A stretch of DNA of 40,038 nucleotides from Terriglobia bacterium (GTDB lineage Bacteria > Acidobacteriota > Terriglobia > Terriglobales > Acidobacteriaceae), in NCBI GenBank assembly GCA_020073525.1, contig JAIQFA010000046.1, forward strand, positions 1 through 40,038. The letters run 5' to 3'. A program made the position numbers and the translations under genes. Numbering within the stretch: position 1 is the stretch's first letter; the number at the start of each line of letters is the position of its first letter. Below, in pieces: positions 8,386-16,813 of the stretch. Under the pieces are notes generated by a model, which worked only from the letters and a program-made list of their open reading frames with translations, made no database searches and was not told the DNA's origin.

Positions 8386-9870
8386 GTGAGACTGCTCCCT
8401 AATCGCAATTGGTTGCGCCCGACGGTCGTAAACCCCGGCGGCCGCAGTCTTGGTCTTGATGTCCTCATTTTTTTTGCCCTGATCGCGCTGCTGATCCCGC
8501 GCGCCACCGCCGCCGTTCACCCCGTCCCTCTGGAGCAGAACGTCGACGCGGCCAAGTGCTTGGAATGTCATGAGGACAAGACAAAGGGCAAGGCTGTCCA
8601 TTCCGCCATCGCGATGGGCTGCCTGAGTTGCCACGAGGTCCGCGTCAACAAAGACATCACCCGGGTCAAGCTCATCACTACGACCCCGCAATCGCTGTGC
8701 ATCACTTGCCACGCCGACAAAGACGCGGCCACCCTGAAGGGGACCGTACATCCGCCCGCCGTACGCGACTGCATCAAGTGTCACGATCCGCACACTTCCG
8801 ACAACAAGAATCAGCTGTTGAAAGCCACTGCCGGCGAGAAGGGCAAGAACCTTTGTCTCGATTGCCACACCCAGGGTCTGAACGTCCCAGAAAAAGGCAG
8901 CCGCCACGCCGCCCTCGACATGGGATGCGATACCTGCCACACGACGCACAAAGTCGGGGAAAAGGGGAAGCAGGAATTCGACAAACACCTGACCAAATCC
9001 GTCCCTGCGCTTTGCATCGACTGCCACGACGTTAAGGATGCCGCCTTGATCAAGGCTCACCAGGGGCAGCCCTTTGCCACGGTCACTTGCACGCAGTGCC
9101 ACGATCCGCACCAGTCCACGCAGCCAAAGCTGCTCCAGAAATTTACTCATCCGCCATTTGCGGACAAGACCTGCGAGATCTGCCACGAGCCCGCAAAAGA
9201 TGGCAAAGTCGTTCTCACCAACACTGACACGAGAGCGCTCTGCGCCACCTGTCACAGCGAGCAGGTGGAGAAGATCGACAAGGCGAAGGTGCCGCATCCC
9301 GGAGCCCAGGGAGAATGCGTGGCGTGTCACAATCCCCATGCCGGCAAAACACCGGGCTTCCTGCAACCGGATCCGGTCAGCGCCTGTCTGGCCTGCCACA
9401 CGGACCAGGCCGACCAATTCAAAAAGGCGCACCTGCATCAGCCGGCCTTTCAACAAGGATGCGCAACCTGCCATGAGCCCCACGGCAGCGACAACGAACA
9501 CCTGTTGCGAACCAAGAAGCCCGATGCACTCTGCCTTGAATGTCACGGGCCCGACTCTCCGGCACCGAAGAAGCTTGAAGCCGAGCACATGATTACCATC
9601 TTTGATGGGAAGGTGAAGCTTCCTGAGGATTACTTCAAGAAGAACAAGACGGTAGTGCTGCCGCTGAGGTTTGGACGCGGGCATCCGATCGCCGGGCATC
9701 CGGTTTCGGACGTGATGGATCCGACTGATGTCACGAAGTTGCACGCGCACATTGACTGCCTGTCATGCCACCAGCCGCATGCGTCGGCGCAACCCGATCT
9801 GCTGGTGAAGGATCAGGCCAACAACCTGGCTTTCTGCATCACCTGCCATAAGGATCTGACGAAACGATAG
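8386..9870 (+). CDS. exported 16-haem cytochrome c
   Basis: From the GTG at 8386, preceded by GGAGG at 8377-8381, the protein has about 494 residues. The frame is open to a TTG at 8320, but that has no ribosome-binding site. A signal peptide or anchor follows basic residues (LGLDVLIFFALIALLIPRATAA). Sixteen CXXCH sites are spread over the whole mature part, from CLECH to CITCH close to the end, many followed by xPH as in doubled-CXXCH domains. No transmembrane segment is seen after the signal. It should be a periplasmic or outer-surface electron carrier with c haems attached by the divergently encoded ResB/CcsA. An NHL protein gene follows 30 bp downstream. Its electron partners are inferred from context only. 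Confidence 0.93.
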   Translation: MRLLPNRNWLRPTVVNPGGRSLGLDVLIFFALIALLIPRATAAVHPVPLEQNVDAAKCLECHEDKTKGKAVHSAIAMGCLSCHEVRVNKDITRVKLITTTPQSLCITCHADKDAATLKGTVHPPAVRDCIKCHDPHTSDNKNQLLKATAGEKGKNLCLDCHTQGLNVPEKGSRHAALDMGCDTCHTTHKVGEKGKQEFDKHLTKSVPALCIDCHDVKDAALIKAHQGQPFATVTCTQCHDPHQSTQPKLLQKFTHPPFADKTCEICHEPAKDGKVVLTNTDTRALCATCHSEQVEKIDKAKVPHPGAQGECVACHNPHAGKTPGFLQPDPVSACLACHTDQADQFKKAHLHQPAFQQGCATCHEPHGSDNEHLLRTKKPDALCLECHGPDSPAPKKLEAEHMITIFDGKVKLPEDYFKKNKTVVLPLRFGRGHPIAGHPVSDVMDPTDVTKLHAHIDCLSCHQPHASAQPDLLVKDQANNLAFCITCHKDLTKR

Positions 9871-9900
9871 TTCTCCTGAGGGAGAATAAGGACGAGGAGA

Positions 9901-11166
9901 ATGACGCCCATGTCTGAAGTAAGAGCAAGCTTGATTCACCGTCGCAATAGCCGGCGCGTGTTGTGTCTCATGCTCGGCCTGACGCTGCTTGCGCCCGTTT
10001 CCGCGTTCGCCGGTAAGAAGAAGAAGGCGGATGCCCAGCCCAAAACGCCCAAAGTCATTGATTATTCGAACATCGTCTGGCCGAATCCGCCCGCCATCGC
10101 GCGCATCAAGTACCAGGCGTTCTATGCGGCTCAGAGAATCTCGCAGGTCGAGGCTGGGAGCCACACCAAGAAAGCGAAATGGATGGACCGCCTGGCTGGC
10201 ACGCAACCTCAGGGTGAAAGCGGCAAGGTTCTATTTCAGCTGGCTGAACCGTACGGCGTCGCCGTCGATTCCAAAAACAATTTGTACGTTGCGGATCAGA
10301 AAGTGGGCGCCATCTTCATCTTCAATACCGAGACGCGCAACGTTGAACTGATCAAGAACAAAACGCACGCGCACTTCGTACGCATCATCGGGCTGGCCAT
10401 GGACGACAACGATCGTCTCTTCGTTTCCGATCCCGGCCTGCGTCACATTCTGGTATTCAACGCCGCCCACAAGACCGAAGACGTTATCAGCGACGGGCTG
10501 GTCAGTCCGGGCAATCTGGCCATTGACCGCGAGAACCGGCTGCTCTATGTCTCCGATGTCGAACTCGACCAGGTGCTGGTGTATGACGCGGACACTTTCA
10601 AACTGAAACGCACGATCGGCACCACCGGACACAACCATGAACTCACCAGCCCCGGCGATTTCGCCAAACCCACCGGGTTGGCAGTCGATCAGGAGGGCAA
10701 TCTCTACGTCGCCGACACGCTCAACAACCGCATTGAGATCTTCGACGCCGATGGCAAGTTCATCAGCACCTTTGGGAAATCCGGCGATGGTCCAGGATAC
10801 TTCGCGCGACCTAAAGGAGTAGCTGTTGATGCTGACGGCCATATTTGGGTCGCCGACGGCCAGCAGGACCGGGTACAGGTGTTCAACAAAGATGCTCAGT
10901 TACTCATTTCCCTGGGCGGCCACGGCTTGCTTCCCGGTCAGTTCCAAGGACTGGTCGGCATCACCGTCGACAAGAATAATCGCGTCTTCACCTCCGAGAT
11001 CTTCCCCGGACGCGTGCAGCAGTTTCGTTATGTCACCGATGCCGAGGCCGAGCAGTTAAAGAAGGAACGCGAAGAGCAGCGCGAAAAGAAAGCTGGAGCG
11101 TCACAAAAAGAGGTGACGCCGATCGCGTCCCCGGCGCCCACGACCCCGGCTCCGCAGAGCCGCTAG
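9901..11166 (+). CDS. exported NHL-repeat beta-propeller protein
   Basis: The protein has 421 residues. A signal peptide (VLCLMLGLTLLAPVSAFAG) precedes a lysine-rich linker. About six NHL blades follow between residues 95 and 370, each with a GVAVD.. / LYVAD.. / ..IFD pattern, for example PTGLAVDQEGNLYVADTLNN and PKGVAVDADGHIWVADGQQD. The tail is charged and rich in Pro and Ala (EREEQREKK, SPAPTTPAP). Start choice is ambiguous: ATG at 9901 or 9910, with GAGGAG at 9894-9899 favouring the second. NHL propellers are binding scaffolds, and they recur in multihaem cytochrome clusters of metal-reducing bacteria. Here the gene lies between two cytochrome genes, so an assembly or scaffold role at the outer membrane is a reasonable inference. 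A second NHL gene of the cluster is at 15692-16813. Confidence 0.88.
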   Translation: MTPMSEVRASLIHRRNSRRVLCLMLGLTLLAPVSAFAGKKKKADAQPKTPKVIDYSNIVWPNPPAIARIKYQAFYAAQRISQVEAGSHTKKAKWMDRLAGTQPQGESGKVLFQLAEPYGVAVDSKNNLYVADQKVGAIFIFNTETRNVELIKNKTHAHFVRIIGLAMDDNDRLFVSDPGLRHILVFNAAHKTEDVISDGLVSPGNLAIDRENRLLYVSDVELDQVLVYDADTFKLKRTIGTTGHNHELTSPGDFAKPTGLAVDQEGNLYVADTLNNRIEIFDADGKFISTFGKSGDGPGYFARPKGVAVDADGHIWVADGQQDRVQVFNKDAQLLISLGGHGLLPGQFQGLVGITVDKNNRVFTSEIFPGRVQQFRYVTDAEAEQLKKEREEQREKKAGASQKEVTPIASPAPTTPAPQSR

Positions 11167-11176
11167 CTCGTGTGGA

Positions 11177-11216
11177 AGCGGGGCTCCGCCCCGCTTGGAC
11201 GGGGCAAAGCCCCGTC
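11177..11216. repeat. paired GC-rich hairpins after NHL gene
   Basis: Two perfect 8-bp stems lie 10 bp after the NHL stop codon: AGCGGGGC-TCC-GCCCCGCT (11177-11195) and GACGGGGC-AAA-GCCCCGTC (11198-11216). They are of the dispersed hairpin family found elsewhere in the window and may also help end transcription. Confidence 0.7.
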
Positions 11217-11561
11217 CCCACACGCCAACTGCTGTCTTTCGCAACACTTCCGAAGAGTAACGTCTAGTAACCTTGCAACTGTGGGATTTCACCACTCCGC
11301 CTTTTCCGTTGGTTCTTTTCCCCCAGTTCCCCAAGGATCCCCGATCGCGACGATGAGCGACTCACAGGTGCTTCAGTCTTTATAATCATTGGTTTACACG
11401 AGCTCACGCGAGATGAGCGGCTTGCCTCCGTTTCGGATAGCCAGTTGCATTAGCAAGGGCGAGGGGCGGCTGCGAAGAGTGCCCAGGCACAAAGCTCAGC
11501 CCAAGGCCTAAGCCTCTGAGAGTTTGTAACGGGTTGCACAAATCATGGAGGTCTTAAATTT
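11217..11561 (+). other. intergenic leader region of 4-haem cytochrome
   Basis: This stretch has no gene. A weak sigma54-like element (GG at 11435-11436 and GC at 11447-11448, reading CGGATAGCCAGTTGCA) has correct spacing and a perfect TTGCA but a poor -24 block. The following ~110 bases can fold (GTGC-CCAG-GCAC near 11487-11498; CTCAG pairing with CTGAG), so a structured leader is possible. No known riboswitch consensus was recognised. Confidence 0.35.
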
Positions 11562-12473
11562 ATGAAGAGAGCGATGTTAGTTGTAATGTTCGTCCTCGCA
11601 GTCGCAGGGTTGATGATGGCGCAGAATTGGTCGTCACCAGTTGACGTCCTTGGCGCGCACGGCAACAACGGGCGCGGCTGCGCGGGCTGTCACCAACCGC
11701 ACAGCGGTGCTTTTGGCTCGGGCCAAAAGGGCGCCGCTGATACCGGCAGCTATGCACTGTGGGGCCAGGATGCCAGCCCGCTGTATGGGGCAACGATTGC
11801 TTTCGGCGACGATGGAAGCTTCACGGAAGTTCTGCCGACCGGTATCGCCAGCGGTAGCGAAGAAGTTGGCGGAATTCTGCTCTGCCTAAGCTGCCACGAC
11901 GGCAACGTGACCGCGAAAAACATGATGTTCAACCAGTCGTATGAACAGAGGATTGGCCTTCTGACCAATTCCGCATACGGCAGCCAGCCGATTCCGACCT
12001 TGCTCGGAAATGACGGAAGCGCGGCCGGCAACTATACCAACGATCACCCGGTAGGCATCAACGCCACCATCCGCTCCGGCAACGGCCTGACCTGGACCGG
12101 CACCACCTTTACGGTGACCGCGGGCAGCCCGTACGCCCAGTTCATCGCCAACTATGGTTATCCGGCGCTGGCACCTGGGAAGTGGTCGAATCCCTGGGGC
12201 ATCAACCCCTCTGGCAAACCCTATGTGCTGTGCACCACCTGCCATAACCAGCACGTGATGACCGTGTACACGGCCAGTGCGGCAAGCCCGATCGCGGGAA
12301 ACACGACCGGCTACTATGCCACCTACTTCTTCATCAACGGCCCGTACAACCCGAACATCAACAACGTCACCAACACGAATGCGCCTTCGACGGCGCAGTT
12401 CTGCCGCCAGTGCCACTTTGGCGAGGCGAACGAAGCGAACAACACCAACAACATCACGACGGTATTCCAGTAG
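11562..12473 (+). CDS. exported 4-haem cytochrome c
   Basis: 303 residues with a signal peptide (MKRAMLVVMFVLAVAGLMMAQ) and GGAGG before the ATG. Four CXXCH sites are present: CAGCHQPHSG (about 40), LCLSCHDG (about 107), CTTCHNQH (about 225) and CRQCHFGE (about 281). A long Gly/Asn/Thr-rich region without haem sites separates the second and third. The start of the mature protein (DVLGAHGNNGRGCAGCHQPHSG, then ALWGQ and LCLSCHDG) matches the N-terminus of the large cytochrome at 16810-18744 (DVLGMHN...CTFCHAPHSG, PLWNQ, LCLSCHDG), so the two are related. It is probably periplasmic or on the cell surface. A strong intrinsic terminator follows directly, so this gene can form its own transcript. 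Confidence 0.9.
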   Translation: MKRAMLVVMFVLAVAGLMMAQNWSSPVDVLGAHGNNGRGCAGCHQPHSGAFGSGQKGAADTGSYALWGQDASPLYGATIAFGDDGSFTEVLPTGIASGSEEVGGILLCLSCHDGNVTAKNMMFNQSYEQRIGLLTNSAYGSQPIPTLLGNDGSAAGNYTNDHPVGINATIRSGNGLTWTGTTFTVTAGSPYAQFIANYGYPALAPGKWSNPWGINPSGKPYVLCTTCHNQHVMTVYTASAASPIAGNTTGYYATYFFINGPYNPNINNVTNTNAPSTAQFCRQCHFGEANEANNTNNITTVFQ

Positions 12474-12493
12474 AAATCGCTGTGGTACAACAG

Positions 12494-12522
12494 GGGGAGA
12501 GAAATTCTCTCCCCTTTTTTTT
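12494..12522 (+). terminator. Rho-independent terminator after 4-haem cytochrome
   Basis: GGGGAGAG (12494-12501), loop AAATT, CTCTCCCC (12507-12514), then eight T residues (12515-12522). The stem is perfect and 8 bp long. It lies 21 bp after the cytochrome stop and 40 bp before the PpiC gene, so downstream expression needs read-through or another promoter. Confidence 0.9.
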
Positions 12523-12561
12523 CGGACTCGGCTTTCGAAAGAATTCAGCAAGCGAGGAATT

Positions 12562-13584
12562 ATGAAGTACCAACTCTCAATCTGCGCAGTGCTCCTGATG
12601 GCGCTCTCAGTAGCTTCCGCCCAGGTCGCGTCTCATGCCACGACCGCTGTCGCGAACACAACCGCTTCGCAGGCGCCCGCCCTCCAGGTAAGTGACAAAC
12701 CGGTGGCACGCGTGAACGGAGCCGTGCTCACCGATCGCGACCTGCTCCGCGAAATGTATGCCATCTTCCCCTATGCCCAGCAGCACAATGGATTTCCCAA
12801 GGGACAGGAAGCCGCCATTCGCCAGGGTGCGCTGGAAATGATCATTTTCGAAGAACTGGTGTACCAGGAAGCGGGGCGGCGCAAGCTGACGGTCGCACCG
12901 GAGAAACTCCATCGCGCCGAGGCGGAGTTTCGCAAGCAGTTCAATAGTCCTGACCAGTACCAGCAATATCTGCAAGGCGAGATGCACGGCTCGGAGCAGC
13001 AGCTGCGCCAGCAGATCAAGCGCTCGCTGCTGATCGAGCAAATCATGAAAAGCGACGTCGAAAACAGGTCGGCGGTCACGCCAGCTGAGGTGAAATCCTA
13101 TTACGACAAAAACGCCGGGCGTTTCGCAGTGCCGGAATCGTTCAGCTTCCAGAGCATCTCGGTGGTGCCGCCGCTCAAGCCAACCGCCGCCCAAGCCAAA
13201 GAGGCCCAAAAGAAAGCCGAAGACGCAATGCGCCAGGCCAAAGCGACCAAGAGCTATCAGGATTTCGGACTACTGGCGGAAAAGATCTCCGAAGATGATT
13301 ACCGGGTGAATATGGGCGATCACAAAGCCATCGCCCGCGACAAGCTGCCGCCCCAGATTGTGAAAGCCTTCGTAACCATGCAGCCCGGACAAATTGGTGG
13401 TCCGATCCAGATTGAGTCGGCCTACACGATTGTCCGCCTGAATGCTCACACTCCGGCGAAGAAGAAAAGCCTGGAAGAAGTGAAGACGGATCTGAAGGTG
13501 GAATTGCAGAAAAGCAAATACGAGAAGCTGCGCTCCGGCCTCGCCAAGCAACTACGCGCCAAGGCGAAGATCGAAGTCAGCTAG
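12562..13584 (+). CDS. periplasmic peptidyl-prolyl isomerase, SurA/PpiC type
   Basis: From the ATG at 12562 (AGGA upstream) the protein has 340 residues; the frame is open further upstream but that part overlaps the terminator and the cytochrome gene. A signal peptide (YQLSICAVLLMALSVASAQ) precedes a SurA-like helical chaperone region (about 45-165: VARVNGAVLTDRDLL, EMIIFEELVYQEAGRRKL, IKRSLLIEQIM). The C-terminal half resembles a parvulin domain (FSFQSISVV, YQDFGLLAEKISED, LPPQIVKAFVTMQPGQIGGPIQIESAYTIVRL) and ends in a basic helix. SurA-type proteins deliver beta-barrels to the outer membrane, and a large beta-barrel gene follows 285 bp downstream. It is therefore probably a dedicated folding factor for the barrel or cytochromes. 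Confidence 0.87.
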   Translation: MKYQLSICAVLLMALSVASAQVASHATTAVANTTASQAPALQVSDKPVARVNGAVLTDRDLLREMYAIFPYAQQHNGFPKGQEAAIRQGALEMIIFEELVYQEAGRRKLTVAPEKLHRAEAEFRKQFNSPDQYQQYLQGEMHGSEQQLRQQIKRSLLIEQIMKSDVENRSAVTPAEVKSYYDKNAGRFAVPESFSFQSISVVPPLKPTAAQAKEAQKKAEDAMRQAKATKSYQDFGLLAEKISEDDYRVNMGDHKAIARDKLPPQIVKAFVTMQPGQIGGPIQIESAYTIVRLNAHTPAKKKSLEEVKTDLKVELQKSKYEKLRSGLAKQLRAKAKIEVS

Positions 13585-13591
13585 TTTGGTG

Positions 13592-13640
13592 GTGGAGGGA
13601 CGGGCGTGCCCGCCCGTCCACGCGAGAAGTGTCCCTCCAC
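13592..13640. repeat. nested hairpin repeat between PpiC and porin genes
   Basis: A perfect 9-bp stem GGACGGGCG-TGCC-CGCCCGTCC (13598-13619) is overlapped by an alternative outer stem, GTGGAGGGA (13592-13600) with TCCCTCCAC (13632-13640). It begins 8 bp after the PpiC stop codon and belongs to the GC-rich dispersed hairpin class; it may also terminate transcription. Confidence 0.65.
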
Positions 13641-13791
13641 AACGTTCGCTTAGTTCCCCCCCATTGAGTCTTTCAACTCGCCTATCGGGTGATATGCCGC
13701 ACTGTGCCATGTTCACGGCTCTGAACCCGCTTCCACGTCGCAATAACACTATTGTTTTCAATATAGTAGCGGACCTCCTGGATCGCGATCT

Positions 13792-13807
13792 TTGGCAATC
13801 ATAGTGC
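13792..13807 (+). promoter_or_regulatory. candidate sigma54 promoter of beta-barrel gene
   Basis: TTGGCAATCATAGTGC has GG (13794-13795) and GC (13806-13807) exactly 10 bases apart. It matches TGGCA at the -24 block but has GTGC instead of TTGC at -12. It lies 62 bp before the beta-barrel ATG. Weaker than the two other sigma54 elements. Confidence 0.4.
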
Positions 13808-13868
13808 CTTTTAGAGGTCAGGTTGTGACCCCGAGTTTTGAGCCTCTGGCAGGAAGGGTAGCGGGACC

Positions 13869-15710
13869 ATGAAGGTCGCGAATCACATCATCGCCTTGAC
13901 GGTAGTGGTGATGGCTCAACTAGCGACTGCGCAGCAGCAGCTTTCCGTGGGCGAGAACACAAAGCTGAATGCCGGCGCCTTGTTCAGCTTTGGATACGCG
14001 GGCGACTATGGAGATGAGATCCCCTCCAGCCACGGATTGAATTTCGGGGTCGACGGCAAGCTCTCGGGATCCTACTACAACCCGAACTTTCTTTCGTTTG
14101 ACGCTCATCCCTACTACAACCAGTCGCGGGCAGATTCCAGCTATCAATCCCTCACTGGCGCCAGCGGGGTCGACGCTTCCGCGAACTTCTTCTCGGGTAG
14201 CCATTTTCCTGGGTCGTTCAGTTACCACTATGACGCCAACAGCACGGGTACATTCGGTTTGCAAGACCAACCGAACTTCACCACGTACGGCAGGAGTCAT
14301 GGATTCGGAATCAACTGGAGCGCTCTATTTCCCGGCTGGCCAACGCTTTCCGTTGGATATTCTCAAGGAAGCGGGAACAGCACACTGTACGGTACGAATG
14401 AGGAAGCCAATTCCAACACACACCTGTTCAACGTACATTCGAACTACGAGCTTTCCGGCTTCCGCCTTAACGCCTACTTCAATCGCAACAGCCTGGATTC
14501 CAAATACCCTGATTTCCTGTCGGGCGCAGGAGAATCTTCGCAGGATTCGACCGGCCACGATTTTGGGTTTGGGGCGCAGCACACTCTGCCGGTGCATGGG
14601 TCGTTTTCCGTCAATTACAACCGGGCGTCATCGAACAGCGATTACCTGTCAACCCAAGGGCAGAACGAAGGCACCTCGAATTCCTCGAGCTACACGGACA
14701 GCACCGAAACCGCGAATGCCAGTTTTCATCCCACCAACAAGCTGAGCTTGAATGTCACGCAGAACTACACCGACAATCTGACCGGGTACGTTGCGCAAAA
14801 CATCGGCGGGGGCGGGCCTCCACCAGCGGGACTGAATCTGGGATCGGGATCCTATTCGTCCACTCTGGGCGGCGGAACGACCTATCAATTCACAACTTTT
14901 CTCTCCGGCTCGGCACAGGCAACATACTATGATCAACACTATTTTGGGAAAAGCTATACGGGCGAATATCTGAGCGGCACGATCACCTACGGCAAGAGGC
15001 TCCTCGACATGTTCACCTTTTCCGGCTCTGTGATCGACAGTTCCAACGGCCAGGGCAATAATGCTTTGGGATTCATTGGCAATGTGAATTATTTTCACCG
15101 CATCGGACGCTGGCAAACATCTGGCCAGTTCAGCTACGCGCAGAATGTACAGACCCTGCTGGTTACCTATACAAGCTCCTACTACCAATACAGCGCCAAT
15201 GCGCACCGCCGCCTGATCGGGGGCTTGACATGGACGGCCGCTTTCAACGGAAGCCACAGCGGCCTGACCAACTATCAAGGGACCAGCACCCACAGCGAGA
15301 GCTATTCCACTTCGCTGAGTATGCGCCGGTTCGCGCTCAATGGTCTGTTTACTCAATCCACCGGAGTTTCGCTGCTGGGGGCAGGAGGGTTGATCAATCC
15401 CAACCCGACGCCTGGTCTGAATGATTTCATCCTCTTTAGCGGATCCAGTTACGGCGGGGGGATCTCGGTTGTGCCCGTGAAGCGGCTGTCCCTTTCCGGA
15501 AGCTTTAGCCGCGCGCTCAGCGATACCATCTCCAGCACGACCTCGCACAACAACACGGAAATCTTCAACGCCCAGATGCAGTACCGTTTGAGACGGATTG
15601 GGCTCCAGGCCGGATATACTCGATTCACGCAAGGGATCAGTGCAATCGGTGCGCCCGTCAACAACACGACGTATTTCGTCGGGATGACCAGATGGTTCGA
15701 CTTCTTCTAA
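13869..15710 (+). CDS. large outer-membrane beta-barrel protein (putative conduit porin)
   Basis: 613 residues with a signal peptide (ANHIIALTVVVMAQLATAQQ). No hydrophobic helix follows. The rest is a long series of alternating, aromatic- and Gly/Ser/Asn-rich strands (LSVGYSQGSGNSTLYG, FGFGAQHTLPVHGSFSVNYN, AQATYYDQHYFGKSY), and the chain ends TRWFDFF with the terminal Phe typical of BamA-inserted barrels. The length would allow on the order of 20 or more strands, comparable to MtrB/Omb-type porins that sheath multihaem cytochromes. Sequence identity to any named porin cannot be judged here, so the conduit role rests on context: PpiC gene upstream, NHL and multihaem cytochrome genes overlapping downstream. 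Its stop lies inside the next gene, which implies translational coupling. Confidence 0.85.
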   Translation: MKVANHIIALTVVVMAQLATAQQQLSVGENTKLNAGALFSFGYAGDYGDEIPSSHGLNFGVDGKLSGSYYNPNFLSFDAHPYYNQSRADSSYQSLTGASGVDASANFFSGSHFPGSFSYHYDANSTGTFGLQDQPNFTTYGRSHGFGINWSALFPGWPTLSVGYSQGSGNSTLYGTNEEANSNTHLFNVHSNYELSGFRLNAYFNRNSLDSKYPDFLSGAGESSQDSTGHDFGFGAQHTLPVHGSFSVNYNRASSNSDYLSTQGQNEGTSNSSSYTDSTETANASFHPTNKLSLNVTQNYTDNLTGYVAQNIGGGGPPPAGLNLGSGSYSSTLGGGTTYQFTTFLSGSAQATYYDQHYFGKSYTGEYLSGTITYGKRLLDMFTFSGSVIDSSNGQGNNALGFIGNVNYFHRIGRWQTSGQFSYAQNVQTLLVTYTSSYYQYSANAHRRLIGGLTWTAAFNGSHSGLTNYQGTSTHSESYSTSLSMRRFALNGLFTQSTGVSLLGAGGLINPNPTPGLNDFILFSGSSYGGGISVVPVKRLSLSGSFSRALSDTISSTTSHNNTEIFNAQMQYRLRRIGLQAGYTRFTQGISAIGAPVNNTTYFVGMTRWFDFF

Positions 15711-16813
15711 CCGCGCGGGACAAATCAGGGCGAGGTAAGTCCGCGTGGCGCAAACTGGTGTTTTGCACCGGACTGGCGATTCTGCTGGCCGCGCCCGCCC
15801 TCGCTTCCAAGAAATCGAAGGATACGATTGGACCTCCCGCTCCCCCGGATTTGCTGCTGGACGGGGGCCGCAAACTTTCCTTTGAGCGCAGCTTCAGTCT
15901 GGAGCGCGAGGTCAAACCCAAGCGCAGTTTCTGGACGCGGGTGGTGGACGTGATCGCGGGCCTGCCGGATTTCCACTACCTGGTGAGTCCTTATAGCGTG
16001 GTCACCGACTCTCACGGACGCATCATCGTCACCGACGTGGCGGCGGGCGGAGTCCACATCTTCGATTTCACGCAGCAGAAGTATAAGTTCATTTCGCGCC
16101 GCGATGCCGGCAAAGATCCGATGCTCAACCCACAGTGCGTGGCGGTCGATGCCCAAGACAACATCTACGTCACCGATTCCAAGAGCGGCAAAGTCTTCGT
16201 GTTCGATGCAAGCGGTAAATACCGGCGCGCCATCGGCAGCCTGAAAGGTGGCGAGGGATATTTCAAACGTCCCACCGGCATCGCGGTGGACTCGGCGGCG
16301 CAGCGCATCTACGTCACCGACACGCTGCGTAACAAGATCTTCATGATGGACATGCAAGGCAGCGTCCTGCAATCCATTGGAAAGACCGGCAACGGCGATG
16401 GCGAATTCAACTTCCCGACCGAGTTGCGGCTCAATGGGTCGGACCTGGCGGTGGTCGACGCCATGAATTTCCGCGTGCAGGTGCTGGATCGGTCGGGCGC
16501 GTTCCGCTATGCCATCGGCAAGGTTGGAGACGGAGCGGGATGGATCTTCCGTCCGAAAGGGATCGGCTTCGATTCCGAAGGTCATCTCTATATCGTCGAC
16601 GGTCAGTGGGGCATGGTGCAGGTCTTCGACCACGAGGGCCGCCTCCTATATTACTTCGGGGAGCGCGGGACGGGGGCGGGGCAGTTTCAACTGCCGACGG
16701 GACTGCAGATTGACAACAAAGATCGCATCTACGTGGTGGATTCGTTTAATCGGCGCGTTCAGGTATTTCATTATTACGGCATTGCGCAAGCGGCGGACGG
16801 GAGGAAACAGTGA
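15692..16813 (+). CDS. exported NHL-repeat beta-propeller protein, second copy in cluster
   Basis: 373 residues, starting 19 bases before the barrel gene ends and itself overlapping the next gene by 4 bases (GTGA). A signal peptide (LVFCTGLAILLAAPALAS) is followed by KKSK and six NHL-like blades (YSVVTDSHGRIIVTD, QCVAVDAQDNIYVTD, TGIAVDSAAQRIYVTD, TELRLNGSDLAVVD, KGIGFDSEGHLYIVDG, TGLQIDNKDRIYVVD). The layout is that of the protein at 9901-11166, including Lys-rich residues right after the signal. The tight overlaps put barrel, propeller and 12-haem cytochrome in one translationally coupled unit, which supports a common complex. No catalytic residues are evident. Confidence 0.88.
   Translation: MVRLLLTARDKSGRGKSAWRKLVFCTGLAILLAAPALASKKSKDTIGPPAPPDLLLDGGRKLSFERSFSLEREVKPKRSFWTRVVDVIAGLPDFHYLVSPYSVVTDSHGRIIVTDVAAGGVHIFDFTQQKYKFISRRDAGKDPMLNPQCVAVDAQDNIYVTDSKSGKVFVFDASGKYRRAIGSLKGGEGYFKRPTGIAVDSAAQRIYVTDTLRNKIFMMDMQGSVLQSIGKTGNGDGEFNFPTELRLNGSDLAVVDAMNFRVQVLDRSGAFRYAIGKVGDGAGWIFRPKGIGFDSEGHLYIVDGQWGMVQVFDHEGRLLYYFGERGTGAGQFQLPTGLQIDNKDRIYVVDSFNRRVQVFHYYGIAQAADGRKQ

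Noticed and set aside
8176..9750. 524-codon minus-strand open frame opposite the 16-haem cytochrome
   Set aside because: The plus strand has 16 regular CXXCH motifs and a ribosome-binding site; the antisense frame only reflects codon bias.
11400..11561. Cyclic-dinucleotide (GEMM) riboswitch before the 4-haem cytochrome
   Set aside because: Such riboswitches often precede cytochromes and fragments like GGGTTGC and CACAAAGC are present, but the conserved core and stems could not be aligned.
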